From: Cafeteria roenbergensis
Taxonomy: Eukaryota; Sar; Bigyra; Bicosoecida; Cafeteriaceae
Reading direction: 5' to 3'
DNA length: 64,000 bases
Assembly (NCBI GenBank): GCA_008330645.1
Contig: VLTN01000018.1
Location: 372,001 to 436,000, forward strand
Shown here: positions 20,701 to 30,900 of the stretch, in pieces
Layout: each line of letters begins with the position of its first letter
Position numbering within the stretch: the first letter of the stretch is position 1
Made by a program: the position numbers and the translations under genes
Notes under the pieces: generated by a model
The model's database searches: none
What the model was told of the DNA's origin: nothing
The model's input: the letters and a program-made list of their open reading frames with translations, nothing else

Positions 20701-22194
20701 ACGCGGCGAGCGGGCGCTCCGGCGTGGGGCGCGGAGAGCCACAGCCTGTTCCCGCCAGCGCTGCACGACGGCGCCGCTGACCTCCGCGCGTCTGCGGCGC
20801 TCATGTCGCGGGCCAACGCGGCCGGCCGGCCGTCGGACGACGTGCAGTCGGTCGTGTCAGAGTTCCCGATGCGCTGGCAGGAGTCGCGGTTTCAGAGCGA
20901 GGCGCACTCGGCGACGCTGCAGCGGCTGTTCGAGCACCCTGGCTTCCCGGGCCTGGGCGCCATCCAAGGGCCGGGCGTCCTCGGCGACGCGATGGGGCCG
21001 CAGCGGGAGCAGCAGGAGGCCAGGCCGCGGGCGCAGGACTCCGCGTCCATCCAGCCGCCCTCGCACCTCACCGCCGCCGCAAACCGCTCTGGCATGTTCG
21101 GCGGCGGCCAGCCGGCCTTCACGCCATCCGTCGGCGGTGCCTCGCTCGCCCTGCAGTCCGCTGCCAGACGGCACTCCGACCGGTGGCGCCGCATGCCAGG
21201 CCACAGGTCCGCGTCGCAGGTATCGCTGCTGTCCCGCTCCTCCGTCATCGGCGACGACGAGGACGAAGTGGCCGAGCTCCCCTCCGGCGCGGCGGCCGGG
21301 CACCGAGGAGCGCCCGCTGACGTGGTCGCCAGCGGGTTCGGAAGCGTGCCCGGGGTCGCTTCCGCGGCCCCGTCCGACCTCGGGGGCGGCGGGCCGGGCG
21401 GCGCCGGCCCGTTGGCTGGCAGTGGCCTGCACTCGCGCGGGGGCGGGCAGGACGGCAACTCGGGGCTGGACTTCCTCAGCGCCCCCTTGGGGCGGTCGCG
21501 CGCGCTGTCGCTGGCCAGCGCGACGTCGGGGTCCGAGATGCACAGCGCGCTTGCCGACCCTGCCGCGATGGAGCCCTCCGCCCTGCTCTGCCGCGGCGTG
21601 TCGCGGGAGTCGCGGCCGGCGGACGACAGCGACAGCGAGTCGGCGTCGTCGCTTGCCGTCGCCGCTGCGGGCCGGAGAGGTGGCAAAGCCGCGCCGCAGA
21701 ATGTCGCCGCCAAGCTGCAAGGCGGCGCGCCCATGGGTCCCGGAGGCACGACTGGCGGCTTGGACGCCATCGCTGAGACAAGCGCTGCCGCGGGCGACGA
21801 CGACGACGCGCTGGACGTGGCGGCTGCCAAGGCGCGCGTGGAGGAGGTATTGTCGGGCGGCGGCAACGACAGCGACAACGGGCGTGCCGCCCCGCCCGCT
21901 GACCCGTTCGACGCTGGCGACGACGTCGTTGCGGGGGCGGAGCCGGAGCCTGGCCGGCACGAGCTGGATGCCAGCGTGCATGCCTCCGAGAGCCAGGCGT
22001 CATTGGAGCCCTCGTCGCTGCTCCTGCCTGAGCAGTCTGCCGCCGCATACCGGTCCATGGCCTCTGGCAGGATCCCCGCCACCTCACCGTGGAGCAGCAG
22101 CCACAGCGCAGGGGTGCCCGGGCCGGCCCGCCCCGCGAGCGAGATTCAGTCGTCGAGGCTGGCGCGCCTGGGCGTGCCCCTGGCCAAGCGCTGA
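17758..22194 (+). CDS. NYN-like (PIN-fold) domain protein with very long disordered tail
   Basis: Single exon, 1,478 aa from ATG 17758. The first 250 residues look like an NYN/LabA-type nuclease fold: a strand with an acidic residue (GIVVDATAVFRAAQ, about 31-44), RLNIPRLVHMI, a second strand (ASVVGSYAAN), KVFDLWERLGFRCALAKHSP, a helix after GRSVEFETRIARAIGDAV, the core strand RRLVVVAA, and after an insertion (about 150-205, with a CCGCQVC cluster) EIWTWLSLRP...YPGVVVVRCLDLHEDYLTF. Fungal and animal NYN proteins end in a similar YLD..RDFITF-like strand. Only some of the acidic metal ligands of active NYN nucleases are evident, so activity is uncertain. Residues 260-1478 are Ala/Gly/Ser/Pro-rich; a basic patch (KRRRRGRRGRKG, about 342-353) could bind nucleic acid or act as an NLS. 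The domain call is by fold pattern only. Confidence 0.55.
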   Translation: MSSSGTPAFSGSRFLPPYFEGNAFMMEPWLGIVVDATAVFRAAQAVRGDRTVRLNIPRLVHMIRSGSPGAGIASVVGSYAANTERPKVFDLWERLGFRCALAKHSPGRSVEFETRIARAIGDAVGCIPDEPGPRRLVVVAAHLHEREVPHSGLSRAAPSPARPPFDVGSLYGGSAAGRGAADADGAGCCGCQVCSALSRAAAFVAGSRQGAVLEIWTWLSLRPACAAALERRYPGVVVVRCLDLHEDYLTFRASGTEDAKRAEPPPGPLAETGGHAGSGGGSASGPAAAGPVTGARGSGPRPDAAVQAVSGGAQGGGGGAGGDGGGGDNGDGGGAAGAVQTQKRRRRGRRGRKGADAAARRQASDAAAGANADARQPHAPAAAGSRSGNSANLAAAAAPTNGNGSELMRTYSGSVTLRSGVVGAMSVPVSPAAGPLSGKRQPRTPPHRLQAGSVAGMAHGSAPGAADGDAVPQQPDTGSAVQVSSGRNPARAASSRSKRWEPSAEPVSGAQARSQAARGVPPVGPALRAPSPAPARRGGGGTSAVVRPRRLRSARHQSASSAVQAGRLPFQSAADASDLAPPVAFAGPSAAWPGGSFGFTLGSAAWPSSSSHTRPLADARSAMRLGAQAPPREGFGASAFHVRPAAPAAADGAGPPLGASRRHVREASAPSHAPGTAAAAFAGPDAHLRADSGLRRADSPPSAAQALAAAAAGAMHEAAAFANARRGGAQRGPNAPKSGGSQMWAASPITERSRERQAQRPAQAADPGRGAPSTAAAAPAESRVPDPRLPLAASHADAHRASAGPTHAFAAPRRRAAPRWRARPASMLESAGSWSRGPSQPPSHGPFSLLAHRPGSPLDSTGSESAEGTGESRTGRSADAGGDQTLHRGLPQRVAEAPQAPPGLEDPGRAAFPSHALANARALHEAPQFDHEAWMPGSAVVGAAAVAGLAALPPSPRQRRRSHAFGSRSPARLARSTVDGPTRRAGAPAWGAESHSLFPPALHDGAADLRASAALMSRANAAGRPSDDVQSVVSEFPMRWQESRFQSEAHSATLQRLFEHPGFPGLGAIQGPGVLGDAMGPQREQQEARPRAQDSASIQPPSHLTAAANRSGMFGGGQPAFTPSVGGASLALQSAARRHSDRWRRMPGHRSASQVSLLSRSSVIGDDEDEVAELPSGAAAGHRGAPADVVASGFGSVPGVASAAPSDLGGGGPGGAGPLAGSGLHSRGGGQDGNSGLDFLSAPLGRSRALSLASATSGSEMHSALADPAAMEPSALLCRGVSRESRPADDSDSESASSLAVAAAGRRGGKAAPQNVAAKLQGGAPMGPGGTTGGLDAIAETSAAAGDDDDALDVAAAKARVEEVLSGGGNDSDNGRAAPPADPFDAGDDVVAGAEPEPGRHELDASVHASESQASLEPSSLLLPEQSAAAYRSMASGRIPATSPWSSSHSAGVPGPARPASEIQSSRLARLGVPLAKR

Positions 22195-22395
22195 CAGGGG
22201 GCGACTCGGGCGCGCATGAAGCAAGTGCATGGGGCCACCAGCGCGGTGTTGAGGCCGGGCTGCAAGTACGTGGAGCTGAACGCGTGCTTCGTGAATGCGT
22301 GTTTGCTGGGGCGGCGGCCGGGCAATGCTGGCGGTGCAAGTGAACCAACATTGAGCCGCGCATCGCGACCGCCGGCACTCACATTGCCGGCCGAA
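22195..22395. other. Shared 3' region of NYN-like and CDT2 genes
   Basis: 201 bp between two stop codons facing each other. It is noticeably less GC-rich than its flanks. No terminator or polyadenylation motif can be named with confidence. Confidence 0.4.
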
Positions 22396-25300
22396 TCACA
22401 GCGGGCGCTGCGATCGGGCCCGACGCTGGCGAGGCCGAGGCGCGGTTGCGCTTGCTTCCGCGTCTTGCGGCTGCCTCCCCGCAGTCCCGTGCCCTTCGTC
22501 GTCGCTGTCGGCCTCGGGCCTGGCGCGCTTGCAGCGTCGCGCGGGCGACAAGAGCCCAGCGTCTTGGCCGTCCGCCGGTCCCGGCGCGGATGCGGGGGCA
22601 AGCGGCGCCGCGTCGTCCTCGTCGAACAGCCGCTTTGCCGCTGTGTGGGCTGCCGGGGGCAGGGTGCGCCTGGCGGCGGGCGGGGACGCGCTCCCCGGAA
22701 ACACAAAGCCCGGAGATTGGCGCACTGCCGGCCCCAGGCCCGACCCGAGCCGCAGCAGCCGTCTGAACGTGGGCGTCCCTGCGGCGGGGTGCGGCGGTGT
22801 GCCGGGGGCAGCGCCTGTCTTGCGCCCTGCGCCCTGCTCCAGCTGCCAGCGAGAGGGTGCTCGCGGCGGGGAGAGCGCCGAGGGCTCGGTCCCGCCCTGC
22901 AGGAGGCCGCTGCCTTGCCGCGGGCCCTCGGGGGCGAAGGGAGGGCGAGCAGCCGCCGACCGTCGCGATGGTGACGTCATTGACGGCCGCTGGCCCCGTC
23001 GGCTCGGGGCCGCGCTGCCGCGAGCGGGGGTGCCGCGCTCTGCCGTCACGGGGGCCAAGCCCCCCACTAGGCGCGAACGGGCGCCCATGCGCAGCGCCCT
23101 GACTGGGGAGCGGAGGCCGACGACGGCCGGCGAGCCGCGCGAACTGTCCTCGGTGATGGTGTCTGCACGGCGGCCCCCGGCGCCGCCGCCTTCGCCGTGT
23201 GCTGGTGCCACTGCAGTGGTTGCCGCAGTGGGCGGCTCCGAGGCGGGGTCCGTCGCCTGGACGGGCGTTTCGGATGGCTGCGCCGGGTGCAGCAACCGTG
23301 GCGGGGATGTCGCCGCAGGCCCCACTGGCAGGCTTCGCGCGGGCACAGGGGCACGGGGGCGGCGCACTGGCGAGGGAGGGGCAGCGGCCATCGTCTCAGC
23401 GTCGGCGCGCCGCCTGGCACTCTCACGCTCCGCGCTGCAGCTGCCGCTGGGCCAGGGCGCTTCGTCTGCAGGCCCGGCGCCGACGGTCGCTGCTGCCGCC
23501 GCCGCTGCCGTCCGAGCTTCAGCCCCCGACAGCAGCGCGCGCCCTGATCGCGCGGCAAAGGCCACGGCGGGCCGCGATGCGCCAGCCAGCTCCCGCAGCA
23601 CCAGGGCCTCGACACGCGCACGCTGGCGGAGCCGGGGGCGGGGCCCGCCGCCGACGTGCCTGACTGGGACCGCCCACGTCCGCTCGGCCAGCTCGCCCTC
23701 GCTGCGAGCTGCGATTGACGGAGTCGGCCACGGCTTTCCGACGCCCTCCTGGAAGCGCGCGTCTCCCGGCCGAGCGTCCACGCAGAGCGTGCCCGAGCCG
23801 ATGCGCTGGGGCTCCTCCGCCGCGCCGGCAGCGCCCGCACGAGGAATGCGGGGCGCGCGGTCGCCGCCTCCTCGCTGCCTTGCGCTGTCTTTCTCGGCCG
23901 CACCGGCGCTGTGCCCCCGGAGGAGCAGTCGGGCGGAGGCCGAGGCCCCCATCGGCCCTTCGTCGGCTGACCAGTGCCGCCACACGCGCACCGAGTGATC
24001 GGCAGACGCGGTCACCGCCACTGCCTCGCTCGAGCCGGCGCTCCAGGCCACGTCGTACACGACCCGGCTCTGGCACACAGGCCCCGAGGGCAGAACCATC
24101 CTTGGCGCGGCGACCGGCACGCTCGCCCACCACGCATCAGCCTCGGGCACCGATCCTGCGCGGCAGGAGGCCCCGGCATGCCGACTCCTCTCCGCGGCGT
24201 CTTCCGGCTCGTCGTGCAGCGTCCAGATCCGCGCGCAGCCGTCCGCTGAGGCCGCCAGCACAGCCTCCCCGTCCGGCGCCATGGCCACCGACGAGTAAAA
24301 CCCGAACGCCCTGTAGCCACCCAGCACAAACTCCGGGCCCAGCCCCAGCCGGCCCACTCGGTACACTCGCACGGCGTTGTCGAGCGAGGCCACAGCCAGC
24401 CTGGCGCCCGACGGCGACACGCTCAGCGACGTGACCCCGCGAGCCGCGGCCGCGCCAGCGCCAGAAGAGCGCGAGCGCCCCAGCAGCGACCCGCTGGCCG
24501 ACCCCGGCGCGGCTGCGGCCGGGGCGCTGCCTTGAGCCCAGCCCACGCGCCCCTGCTGCGACGGGGCGAACTCCGACACGGCATCGCTGCGCTCCCACGC
24601 CCGCGTCCGCAGCATGCGCAGGTCCCACACTCGAACGTGCCCATCGGCACCCCCGGACACGCACAGCGGCGTGCCGCTGACGTGAGCCAGCGCGGTCACC
24701 GCCGCGCCGCCGCCTGCCGCCGCGCCTGCCTGCCCAGCAGAGCTGCTGCTGCCACCGCCGCCACTGCTGCCGGAGCGCGCCCCGGCAGAGGCGTGGAGGT
24801 CAGGGCAGCTTCGAACGGGCATCACCGTGGGCGGCCCCGCGGCGTCGTCGCCGGAACGGTACTTGGATAGGTCGCGGGTGTCGAAGGCGCAGATGCGGCC
24901 GTCGCGGCCGCCCGAGAGGAAGATGTTGGCGTTGTCGCAGTGCGCGGCGAGGCACCGCAAGGTCATCTTGTGGCCTCGAAAGGTCGCGGCCACGGAGCCC
25001 CGCTCGATGTCGATTGCGCGAGCAGTGGCGTCCGCCGACCCCGTGAGGACGGTGCGGTCGCCCTTTGCCAACGCCATCCCAAAGATGCAGTTGCGGTGCA
25101 CTAGCCAGCGAGCCCGGCATTGCATCTCGCCCGGCCTGCTCGCGTCCAGGACCGAGATGGAGCCGGAAGTATCGCCCACGAGAACCAGCCTGCCTCCGAG
25201 CGCTTGGCGAGAGCAGGCAACATTGGTGGGCATAGCCGCACCGGCCTGGCCAGGAGCCCCCAGCTGGTACGTATCCGCGGCTGCCGCCGCAAAGCCGTGC

Positions 25301-25428
25301 AGCTGCCGCCCAAGCCGGGCGCTGCGAATCCTGGACGCGCGCGTGAAGGCGCTCAAGACGCCTCGGCCTGCAGCGCAAGCGGGACGACGGAAGCAGCCGA
25401 AGCGAGTCACTGGGGGCCAGGAGGACAC
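22396..25428 (-). CDS. DTL: CDT2/DTL-like WD40 substrate receptor of CUL4-DDB1 ubiquitin ligase
   Basis: Single exon, 1,010 aa. Seven WD40-like blades fill residues about 75-490. Their order and wording follow CDT2: VLVGDTSGSISVLDA; WLVHRNCIFGMALAKGDRTV; TVLTGSADATARAIDIERGS; FRGHKMTLRCL with FLSGGRDGRICAFDTRD (about 178-191); the inserted loop; then VSGGADGHVRVWDLR (about 257-270); SVAMAPDGEAVLAASADG; and VTASADHSVRVWRHW. CDT2 is known by two WDXR boxes that dock on DDB1; here they read FDTR and WDLR at the right blades. CRL4-CDT2 degrades CDT1 and other PCNA-bound proteins in S phase. The C-terminal half is disordered, Ser/Pro-rich, with a basic segment (RRCKRARPE) that may be an NLS. I see no clear C-terminal PIP box of the kind found in animal CDT2. 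A generic DCAF-type WD40 protein is the alternative. Confidence 0.83.
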   Translation of the reverse strand: MSSWPPVTRFGCFRRPACAAGRGVLSAFTRASRIRSARLGRQLHGFAAAAADTYQLGAPGQAGAAMPTNVACSRQALGGRLVLVGDTSGSISVLDASRPGEMQCRARWLVHRNCIFGMALAKGDRTVLTGSADATARAIDIERGSVAATFRGHKMTLRCLAAHCDNANIFLSGGRDGRICAFDTRDLSKYRSGDDAAGPPTVMPVRSCPDLHASAGARSGSSGGGGSSSSAGQAGAAAGGGAAVTALAHVSGTPLCVSGGADGHVRVWDLRMLRTRAWERSDAVSEFAPSQQGRVGWAQGSAPAAAAPGSASGSLLGRSRSSGAGAAAARGVTSLSVSPSGARLAVASLDNAVRVYRVGRLGLGPEFVLGGYRAFGFYSSVAMAPDGEAVLAASADGCARIWTLHDEPEDAAERSRHAGASCRAGSVPEADAWWASVPVAAPRMVLPSGPVCQSRVVYDVAWSAGSSEAVAVTASADHSVRVWRHWSADEGPMGASASARLLLRGHSAGAAEKDSARQRGGGDRAPRIPRAGAAGAAEEPQRIGSGTLCVDARPGDARFQEGVGKPWPTPSIAARSEGELAERTWAVPVRHVGGGPRPRLRQRARVEALVLRELAGASRPAVAFAARSGRALLSGAEARTAAAAAAATVGAGPADEAPWPSGSCSAERESARRRADAETMAAAPPSPVRRPRAPVPARSLPVGPAATSPPRLLHPAQPSETPVQATDPASEPPTAATTAVAPAHGEGGGAGGRRADTITEDSSRGSPAVVGLRSPVRALRMGARSRLVGGLAPVTAERGTPARGSAAPSRRGQRPSMTSPSRRSAAARPPFAPEGPRQGSGLLQGGTEPSALSPPRAPSRWQLEQGAGRKTGAAPGTPPHPAAGTPTFRRLLRLGSGLGPAVRQSPGFVFPGSASPPAARRTLPPAAHTAAKRLFDEDDAAPLAPASAPGPADGQDAGLLSPARRCKRARPEADSDDEGHGTAGRQPQDAEASATAPRPRQRRARSQRPL

Positions 25429-25693
25429 TGCACCGCACGCTTTGTGACAGGCGCCCCGAGCGCGCGCGCGCGCCGGCTGCCGTCGGCAAAAGCGCGCGAG
25501 CCGCGCTGCGGTTCAAAGCAAGTCGCAGCTTGTCGCCGCGTGATGCAAAGCCCGCCAAGATTTCTGCGAGCCGCACGAGCCTCACCAGAGTGCGGCCGGC
25601 CCCGACGTCCCAGCGGCGGCATATCCATGCCCGCGATGTCCCGCATTCCGCGCTGGGTCGGCGCCAGGAGGCCCCGCGGGGCTGTGAGTTCAA

Positions 25694-25710
25694 ATCAGCG
25701 GACCGCTGAT
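25694..25710. repeat. Perfect 8-bp inverted repeat
   Basis: ATCAGCGG-A-CCGCTGAT. The spacing and symmetry resemble a dimeric transcription-factor site. It is located in the 5' region of the CDT2-like gene. Confidence 0.6.
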
Positions 25711-25801
25711 CGCGTGCAGAGCCGCACCGACTGACTGCACATCGAAAGCTGGCCAGCAGCCCCGACGCACACCGGAGACTGCATGCTCCAACTCACGCAA
25801 T

Positions 25802-25824
25802 GGGGGGGGGGGAGAGAGAGAGAA
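25802..25824. repeat. Poly-G / GA simple repeat
   Basis: Eleven or so G followed by (GA)n in intergenic DNA. Simple-sequence slippage product. Confidence 0.75.
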
Positions 25825-26153
25825 GCGTGCACCGCCGCTACGCCCGCGGCGGCTGTGGTGGGGCACAGACCCAGAGCAGCCCGGCCTCCAAGGTCGGGCC
25901 GGCACGCGCGTGGGGCGCGCATGCGGAGCTCGTCACTCTCTTTCCGCCACGCCTGCAAGGCAGCTTGCTGGGTGGCGCGGATTGCTACAAAAGGGAAAAG
26001 GGGGTGTTCGCTCGACCGGACTCTGCTTTGCCAAGGCTTGCACGAAGCAACAATTTCGAACAGCGGCACAAGCAACGTCACAAGTCCACGCAGCACACGC
26101 GTATCAAAAACCCTCATTTTTTCAAGGGTGACGGGAGGGGGGGGGAGGGGGGC

Positions 26154-27893
26154 TTACAGGGAGTCATACAACATGTTGGGGAGCTTGCACTGAAACTCGC
26201 CCGCGAACCCTCCCGCGAAGTCGTGATCCTGGTCGCCCACGACGCAAACGATCCGGAACCCTCGGCGCGTGAGGGCCATGCGAGCCTCGTACTTGAACTG
26301 CGACGCAGTGGCCTCGGCGCTGGCGCCGGCTGGGCAAGCCGACCTGGTGATGAGGTGGCGGAACCCCGTGAAGCCGGCCCTGTTGAGGGCCTCCAACGTT
26401 GCCTTGCGAGCCTCGGGAGGGCGCTCCGTCAGGAAGATGGGCACGAGCCCGAGCGCGCGCGCGTACCTGTAGAGCCCCAGCACGGGCTCGATGGCGGGCG
26501 CGTTGGCGCTCAAGAAAAAGTGCGGGAGCAGAGTGGGCACTGCCGTGAAGGACGCGTCCGCCATTGCGTGGAAGCTGGAGAGCGCCGTGTCGTCCACGTC
26601 GAAGACGATGGCAGGCGTGCACCGTGGCGCGACGCCGGCTCCCAGGCGGGCGGCGCCCGCGTCCGACGCTCGCGGCGATGCCTGGGACGCCGAGTCCCCA
26701 ACTGGGCCGTGCGGCCGAGCGCCCGCGGGTGGCTGCTCCTTCAGGGGCGCGCCGCTCACGCCTTGCGCGGGCGGTGAGCGGGAGTGACGAGGGTCCACCG
26801 AGCGGCTCCCGCCCGTCCGCGCAAAAGGCCGCCTGGCTTCGCCGGAAGCCGATGAGTCGACGACTGCAGACTTTGGCCTCGCAAAGGCGGGCTCTGCCGC
26901 GCGAGCGGTGGCGCCCGCTGCCGCTTGGGGCTCGGCCGAAGTTGGCGGCGGCGCCTGCTCTTCGCCTGAGGCCCAACGCCGCAGGTAGCGCCGACACACC
27001 TTGCACGCGAGCCGAACGCCCCTGTCGTACTCGCCCCCCAGGTAGAAGGACAGCGCCGACACTCGCGCGGCCTGGTCGATCGTGGTCAGCATCACGTGCC
27101 TTGGCAGCGGGGGGGCCGTCGCCATCGCGATCGCATTGAAGCGTCGGGCCTCGGCGTCGTCAACCACAGGCTCGCGGAGCAGAGCCGCGCCGTCAGCCGT
27201 CGTCTCTGGCGGAGGGGACTGCCCCCTCGCCCCTCCCACAGCAAACGAGAGAGTGCGCTGAAACCCAGACCTGGCCGCGGTGGAGCCCGACCCTGCCGCA
27301 GCGGCTGCCGCTTCGCCGCCACCGCCGCCGCTCTCCTCCTGGGCAGGCGGCGCCGCGGAGAGCCGTCGCCTGGAGCCGATCCTGAACATGGAAGAGTCGG
27401 GCCGGAGCCTGCTGCGGCTGCTGATGCGGCTCAAAGAGCGCGAGGCGCCCCTTGAAGCCGTGCTTAGGCGCCGGCCGCCGGCTTGGCCGGGAGCTCTGAA
27501 GGAGGTGGTCCCGTCGCCGCGGGCGCCACTGGCAGCCCTCGGGAGGCGCCGCGGACCCCGCCCCCAGCCCTTGCGGCCCGCAGGGATGCCGCCAGCCGGG
27601 ATCACAGAGCGCGGAACCCGCGTCTCGCTCTCTGCGGGCCCTGCCTCAGACTCGAGGCCGACGGCACCCCCAGCCCTGGTGGACGCTGCAGTGAGACCTG
27701 TGCCGGCAGCAGCAGCCCGACCTTGCTCCGCGGCTGAGGCAGACGTGGCCTCCTCTGCCGCTGCGCCCGGCTTCTTCGCCGCGGCGCTTGCAGAGTCGTT
27801 GCCGTCCGCCCCGCCGACATGGCGGCCCTGGCGGCCTCCACTATCGCCTGGCTCGCCAGGGACCGCCCCGCCACCGGCTGCTTCGTCATCGCC

Positions 27894-27935
<42 letters not shown>

Positions 27936-30900
27936 CACGCTGACCGCATGAATGCCAATGCTGTCGCCGTCATCATCCTCGCTGGAATCGCTGTGCTGCC
28001 CCTGGGGTGGCCCGAGGCCAAGCGATAGCGCAGCCTCCTCGATCGCGGCGCCGAGAGCCTCTGCGTCCGCACTCGCGCTTGGGCCGCCAGCTGCCCTGCC
28101 GCCGCGCCGGTGAGCTCCGCGCCTGCCCGGAGGGAGCCTGGAACCGCTGTCGCGAGTGCTCTTGGACTGCTTGGCGGCCACAGCTTGGCGAGTCTGCCTC
28201 ACGAACTTGGAAGCAGCAACGTGCCTCCTGGCCTCTCGGGCGGCGCGCCCGCTTCCTTGGGTGCGCGACAACGCGCCCAGGCCGCCGCCTCCTGCGCTCG
28301 CTTGGCCTGCGCCGCCGGGTGCGTTCCCGGCAGCGGCCGGTCGGCGTGGGGAGATTCGCGCAACAGCGCGCCTCACGGCGTCCGCCTTGCTGCCCTGCTC
28401 TCGCGCACCCGCGCCCCCGGTGTCGCCGCGGTCCTCAACAGGCCAGCGCCCCGTGCCTGGCTCTTCCCCATCGAGGCTGTCGTCGTCGGCCTGATCGTTG
28501 GCCCATTCATCTGTGACTGTCAGGTCCACCAGCCCCCTTAGCTCCGCCTCCAGCTCCGCCTCGTCGCTGTCAGCAACGGAGCCGCCCACAGTTCCAGCGC
28601 GCAGTCGCTGGGGATGGCCTCGGCGCCCAGCTCCACCGTCGATGCCGACGGCCCTTCGCTGCCTCGCGTCCGCCGCCGCCCCGCCGCCGCCGCCGCCGCC
28701 GCCGCCGCCCTCGCCTCCCCGCGCAGCGTGCGGGTCCGTCCGCGATGCGGCTGGCCGCCGTGGCCGCATGCTTGAGGCGCGCCCCATCGCCGCGCTGTCA
28801 TGGCCAGAGTTTGAGGGCGAGAGGCTGCGCTGCGAGCCAAAGTGCCGTCCGCTGCCGCTGCCTGGGTGCGGGGCAGCAGAGGCGGCGTGCAGTCGTGCCG
28901 ACGAGCCTGGCCGGCTTGACGTGCGCTCACGGCGCATCGAGGCCTCGCCGCGAGACGCCGAGCGGCTCCCGGAGAGGGAGCGGCGCTGCAGCCTGCGGGC
29001 TTGGGACGTCTTGTCGACGCGCTGGCGTGATCCGGAGCGGGGCACTTGCGCCGCTACCCGGCTGCGGCTCCGACTACGGCTGCTTCGAGTACGGCTGCGG
29101 CTGCGGCTGCGGCTGCGGCCCGTGGACTGCTCGTCGCCTGAGCCCCAAGCCTCCACGCCGTCGCCCGCAGAGTCGTGGAACGAGCCGCCAAAGCCGATCG
29201 ACGACGCATCGTCCCCTCCCTGGTCGGCAGAGCCCGCACTTGAGAGCGAGGATGAGCCCATCGAGCTGGCGTCCCCTGCCGCACCAGAGTCGAGGGGGTC
29301 GAATGCGAGGAGGCCGGTCGCCGGAGCAGAGCCTGAGGCGGCTCCTTGGCTTGTCGCGTCGTCTGGGCTGTCGGCCTCAGAGACACCAGCGTGGGCGCTG
29401 CTTGCCGCCCTGGCCTGACTGCCGTCGCCCCGCGGAGGCGCGCCCCCCCAAGAGGGCAAGGAGGCCCCAGATGTCGTGCCAGTTTGGGCGGCCATGCCGA
29501 AGCCGCCTGGTCGCCGCGTGCCTTTGATTCCAACGCCCAGGGCGCCAGCTCGCGCCGCCAGGCTGCGAGGGCTAAGCGGCAAGCCCTGGTCCGTGGAGAC
29601 AGTGCGGCGAAGGTCGGAAGCGAGCCGCTCGGGGCGGTGGCGGTCCCGGCGCCGTGCTGCGACAACGCCAACGTTCTCGATGGGAGGCGACATCACACCG
29701 TCTCGTGCGCGAAGCAGCGGCGACCCGGGGATGGACCCAGACTCCAGGTCCCCAGTGTCGGTGCCCGACGGCCCGGCGAGGGCCCACAGGGCGCTGTCGT
29801 CGTCCTGGCTGGCAGATGTGGACGCTCCCAGCGCGGACGCCGGAGCGATGGCGGCGCCCCGGGCCAGCCCTTCGGAGCCGCTGCTGGAGGACACCTCCAC
29901 TGCCAGGGCCTCGGCGTCGACGTCGAGCAGGTGCTGCTCCTCGGCCGCGAGGTCACTCGCCTCGCCGACGTCAGCATCCGGACCGCGCTTCACTTCACCT
30001 GCAGACCCAGAGTCGGAGGAGCCCTCCATCGCGAGCAGGGCCACCTCCTCTCGAGCACGGTGCGCAGCGTCGCTGTCCAGCACCGCGCGGGAGAACGCCT
30101 GGCCTCCCCTCCGGAGCTCCTGGCCAGCGTCGAACCCTGCCGTCTCGCCGTCAGCGTCGAACGAGACCGCAGCTGCTCGAGGCGAGGCCGAGGCGGCCAG
30201 GGTCTGTGAGCCCGAAGGACTCAGCGGCGGGCGCACTGGCCGCACTAGGCCGTCCTGGCTCGGTCCGGCTCTTCCGACGACGGAGGCTGACGAGGCGCTG
30301 CCCTCCTCGACGATTCCCGGGCCCATGGGGCTCCACGACGAGCTCGAGCCAGCCCAGCCCACCCCGTGGGCTGCAGCCAGCCCGTGGAGGCCGCCAGGGC
30401 TCAGGCCGCCCTTGCTCGCGGAGACCATGCTCTTGGGCGAGCGCGGCATGGACGCGAGGCTCTGCACGGAGCTGAGCCGAGACAGCATCGACTCGTGCCG
30501 CTCATAGGGGCTAGGCTGGTTGCCGGCGCCGGCCGCGCCCCGCAAGGCGCGAATCCGCAGCGATCCGAGCCCGGCTCGGGCCTGGCCAGGCCCAGGCGGT
30601 CCCCCCGCTGCAGGGGGCTCGCCCGGCGCAGCCTTGGCGGCCCCGCTCCCCGCTGCTCCGGCAGCCGCCTGCTGCCCGGCGTGGCGTTCGGGCCGGAGCA
30701 CTGACAGGAAGGCGGCGGCCTCACCGCCCTTGGTCTTGGCGGCGTTGTAGTCGATGCCCGTCCAAAAGGACGGCACGCTGTCGATGGTCCGCCGCATGCG
30801 CCGGAGCCGCTTCGACCGCCGCGCCTTGGCCAGCTTGGCCTGCTCGCGCACCTGCAGGAGCAGCAGGTCGCGCGCGGAGAGGCCCGCCTGCCCCACTGCC

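Larger units (their letters stand above)
25429..26153. promoter_or_regulatory. Intergenic region upstream of CDT2, with palindrome and G/GA tract
   Basis: 725 bp between the CDT2 start and the 3' end of the giant HAD gene, both on the minus strand. It holds a perfect 8-bp inverted repeat at 25694-25710 (ATCAGCGG, one base, CCGCTGAT), about 270 bp upstream of the CDT2 ATG, and a G-run followed by GA repeats at 25802-25824. The last 150 bp (about 25980-26130) is the most AT-rich stretch near the giant gene's 3' end and is probably its 3' UTR. Confidence 0.4.

Noticed and set aside
25680-25712. AGTTCAAATC, resembling a tRNA T-loop
   Set aside because: The flanks do not pair as a T-stem and no acceptor, D or anticodon arms fit around it.
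27000-27200. Splitting the HAD domain off as its own gene
   Set aside because: The frame is continuous with no stop, and I see no clear promoter or spacer ahead of the domain. It remains possible and is noted in the gene entry.
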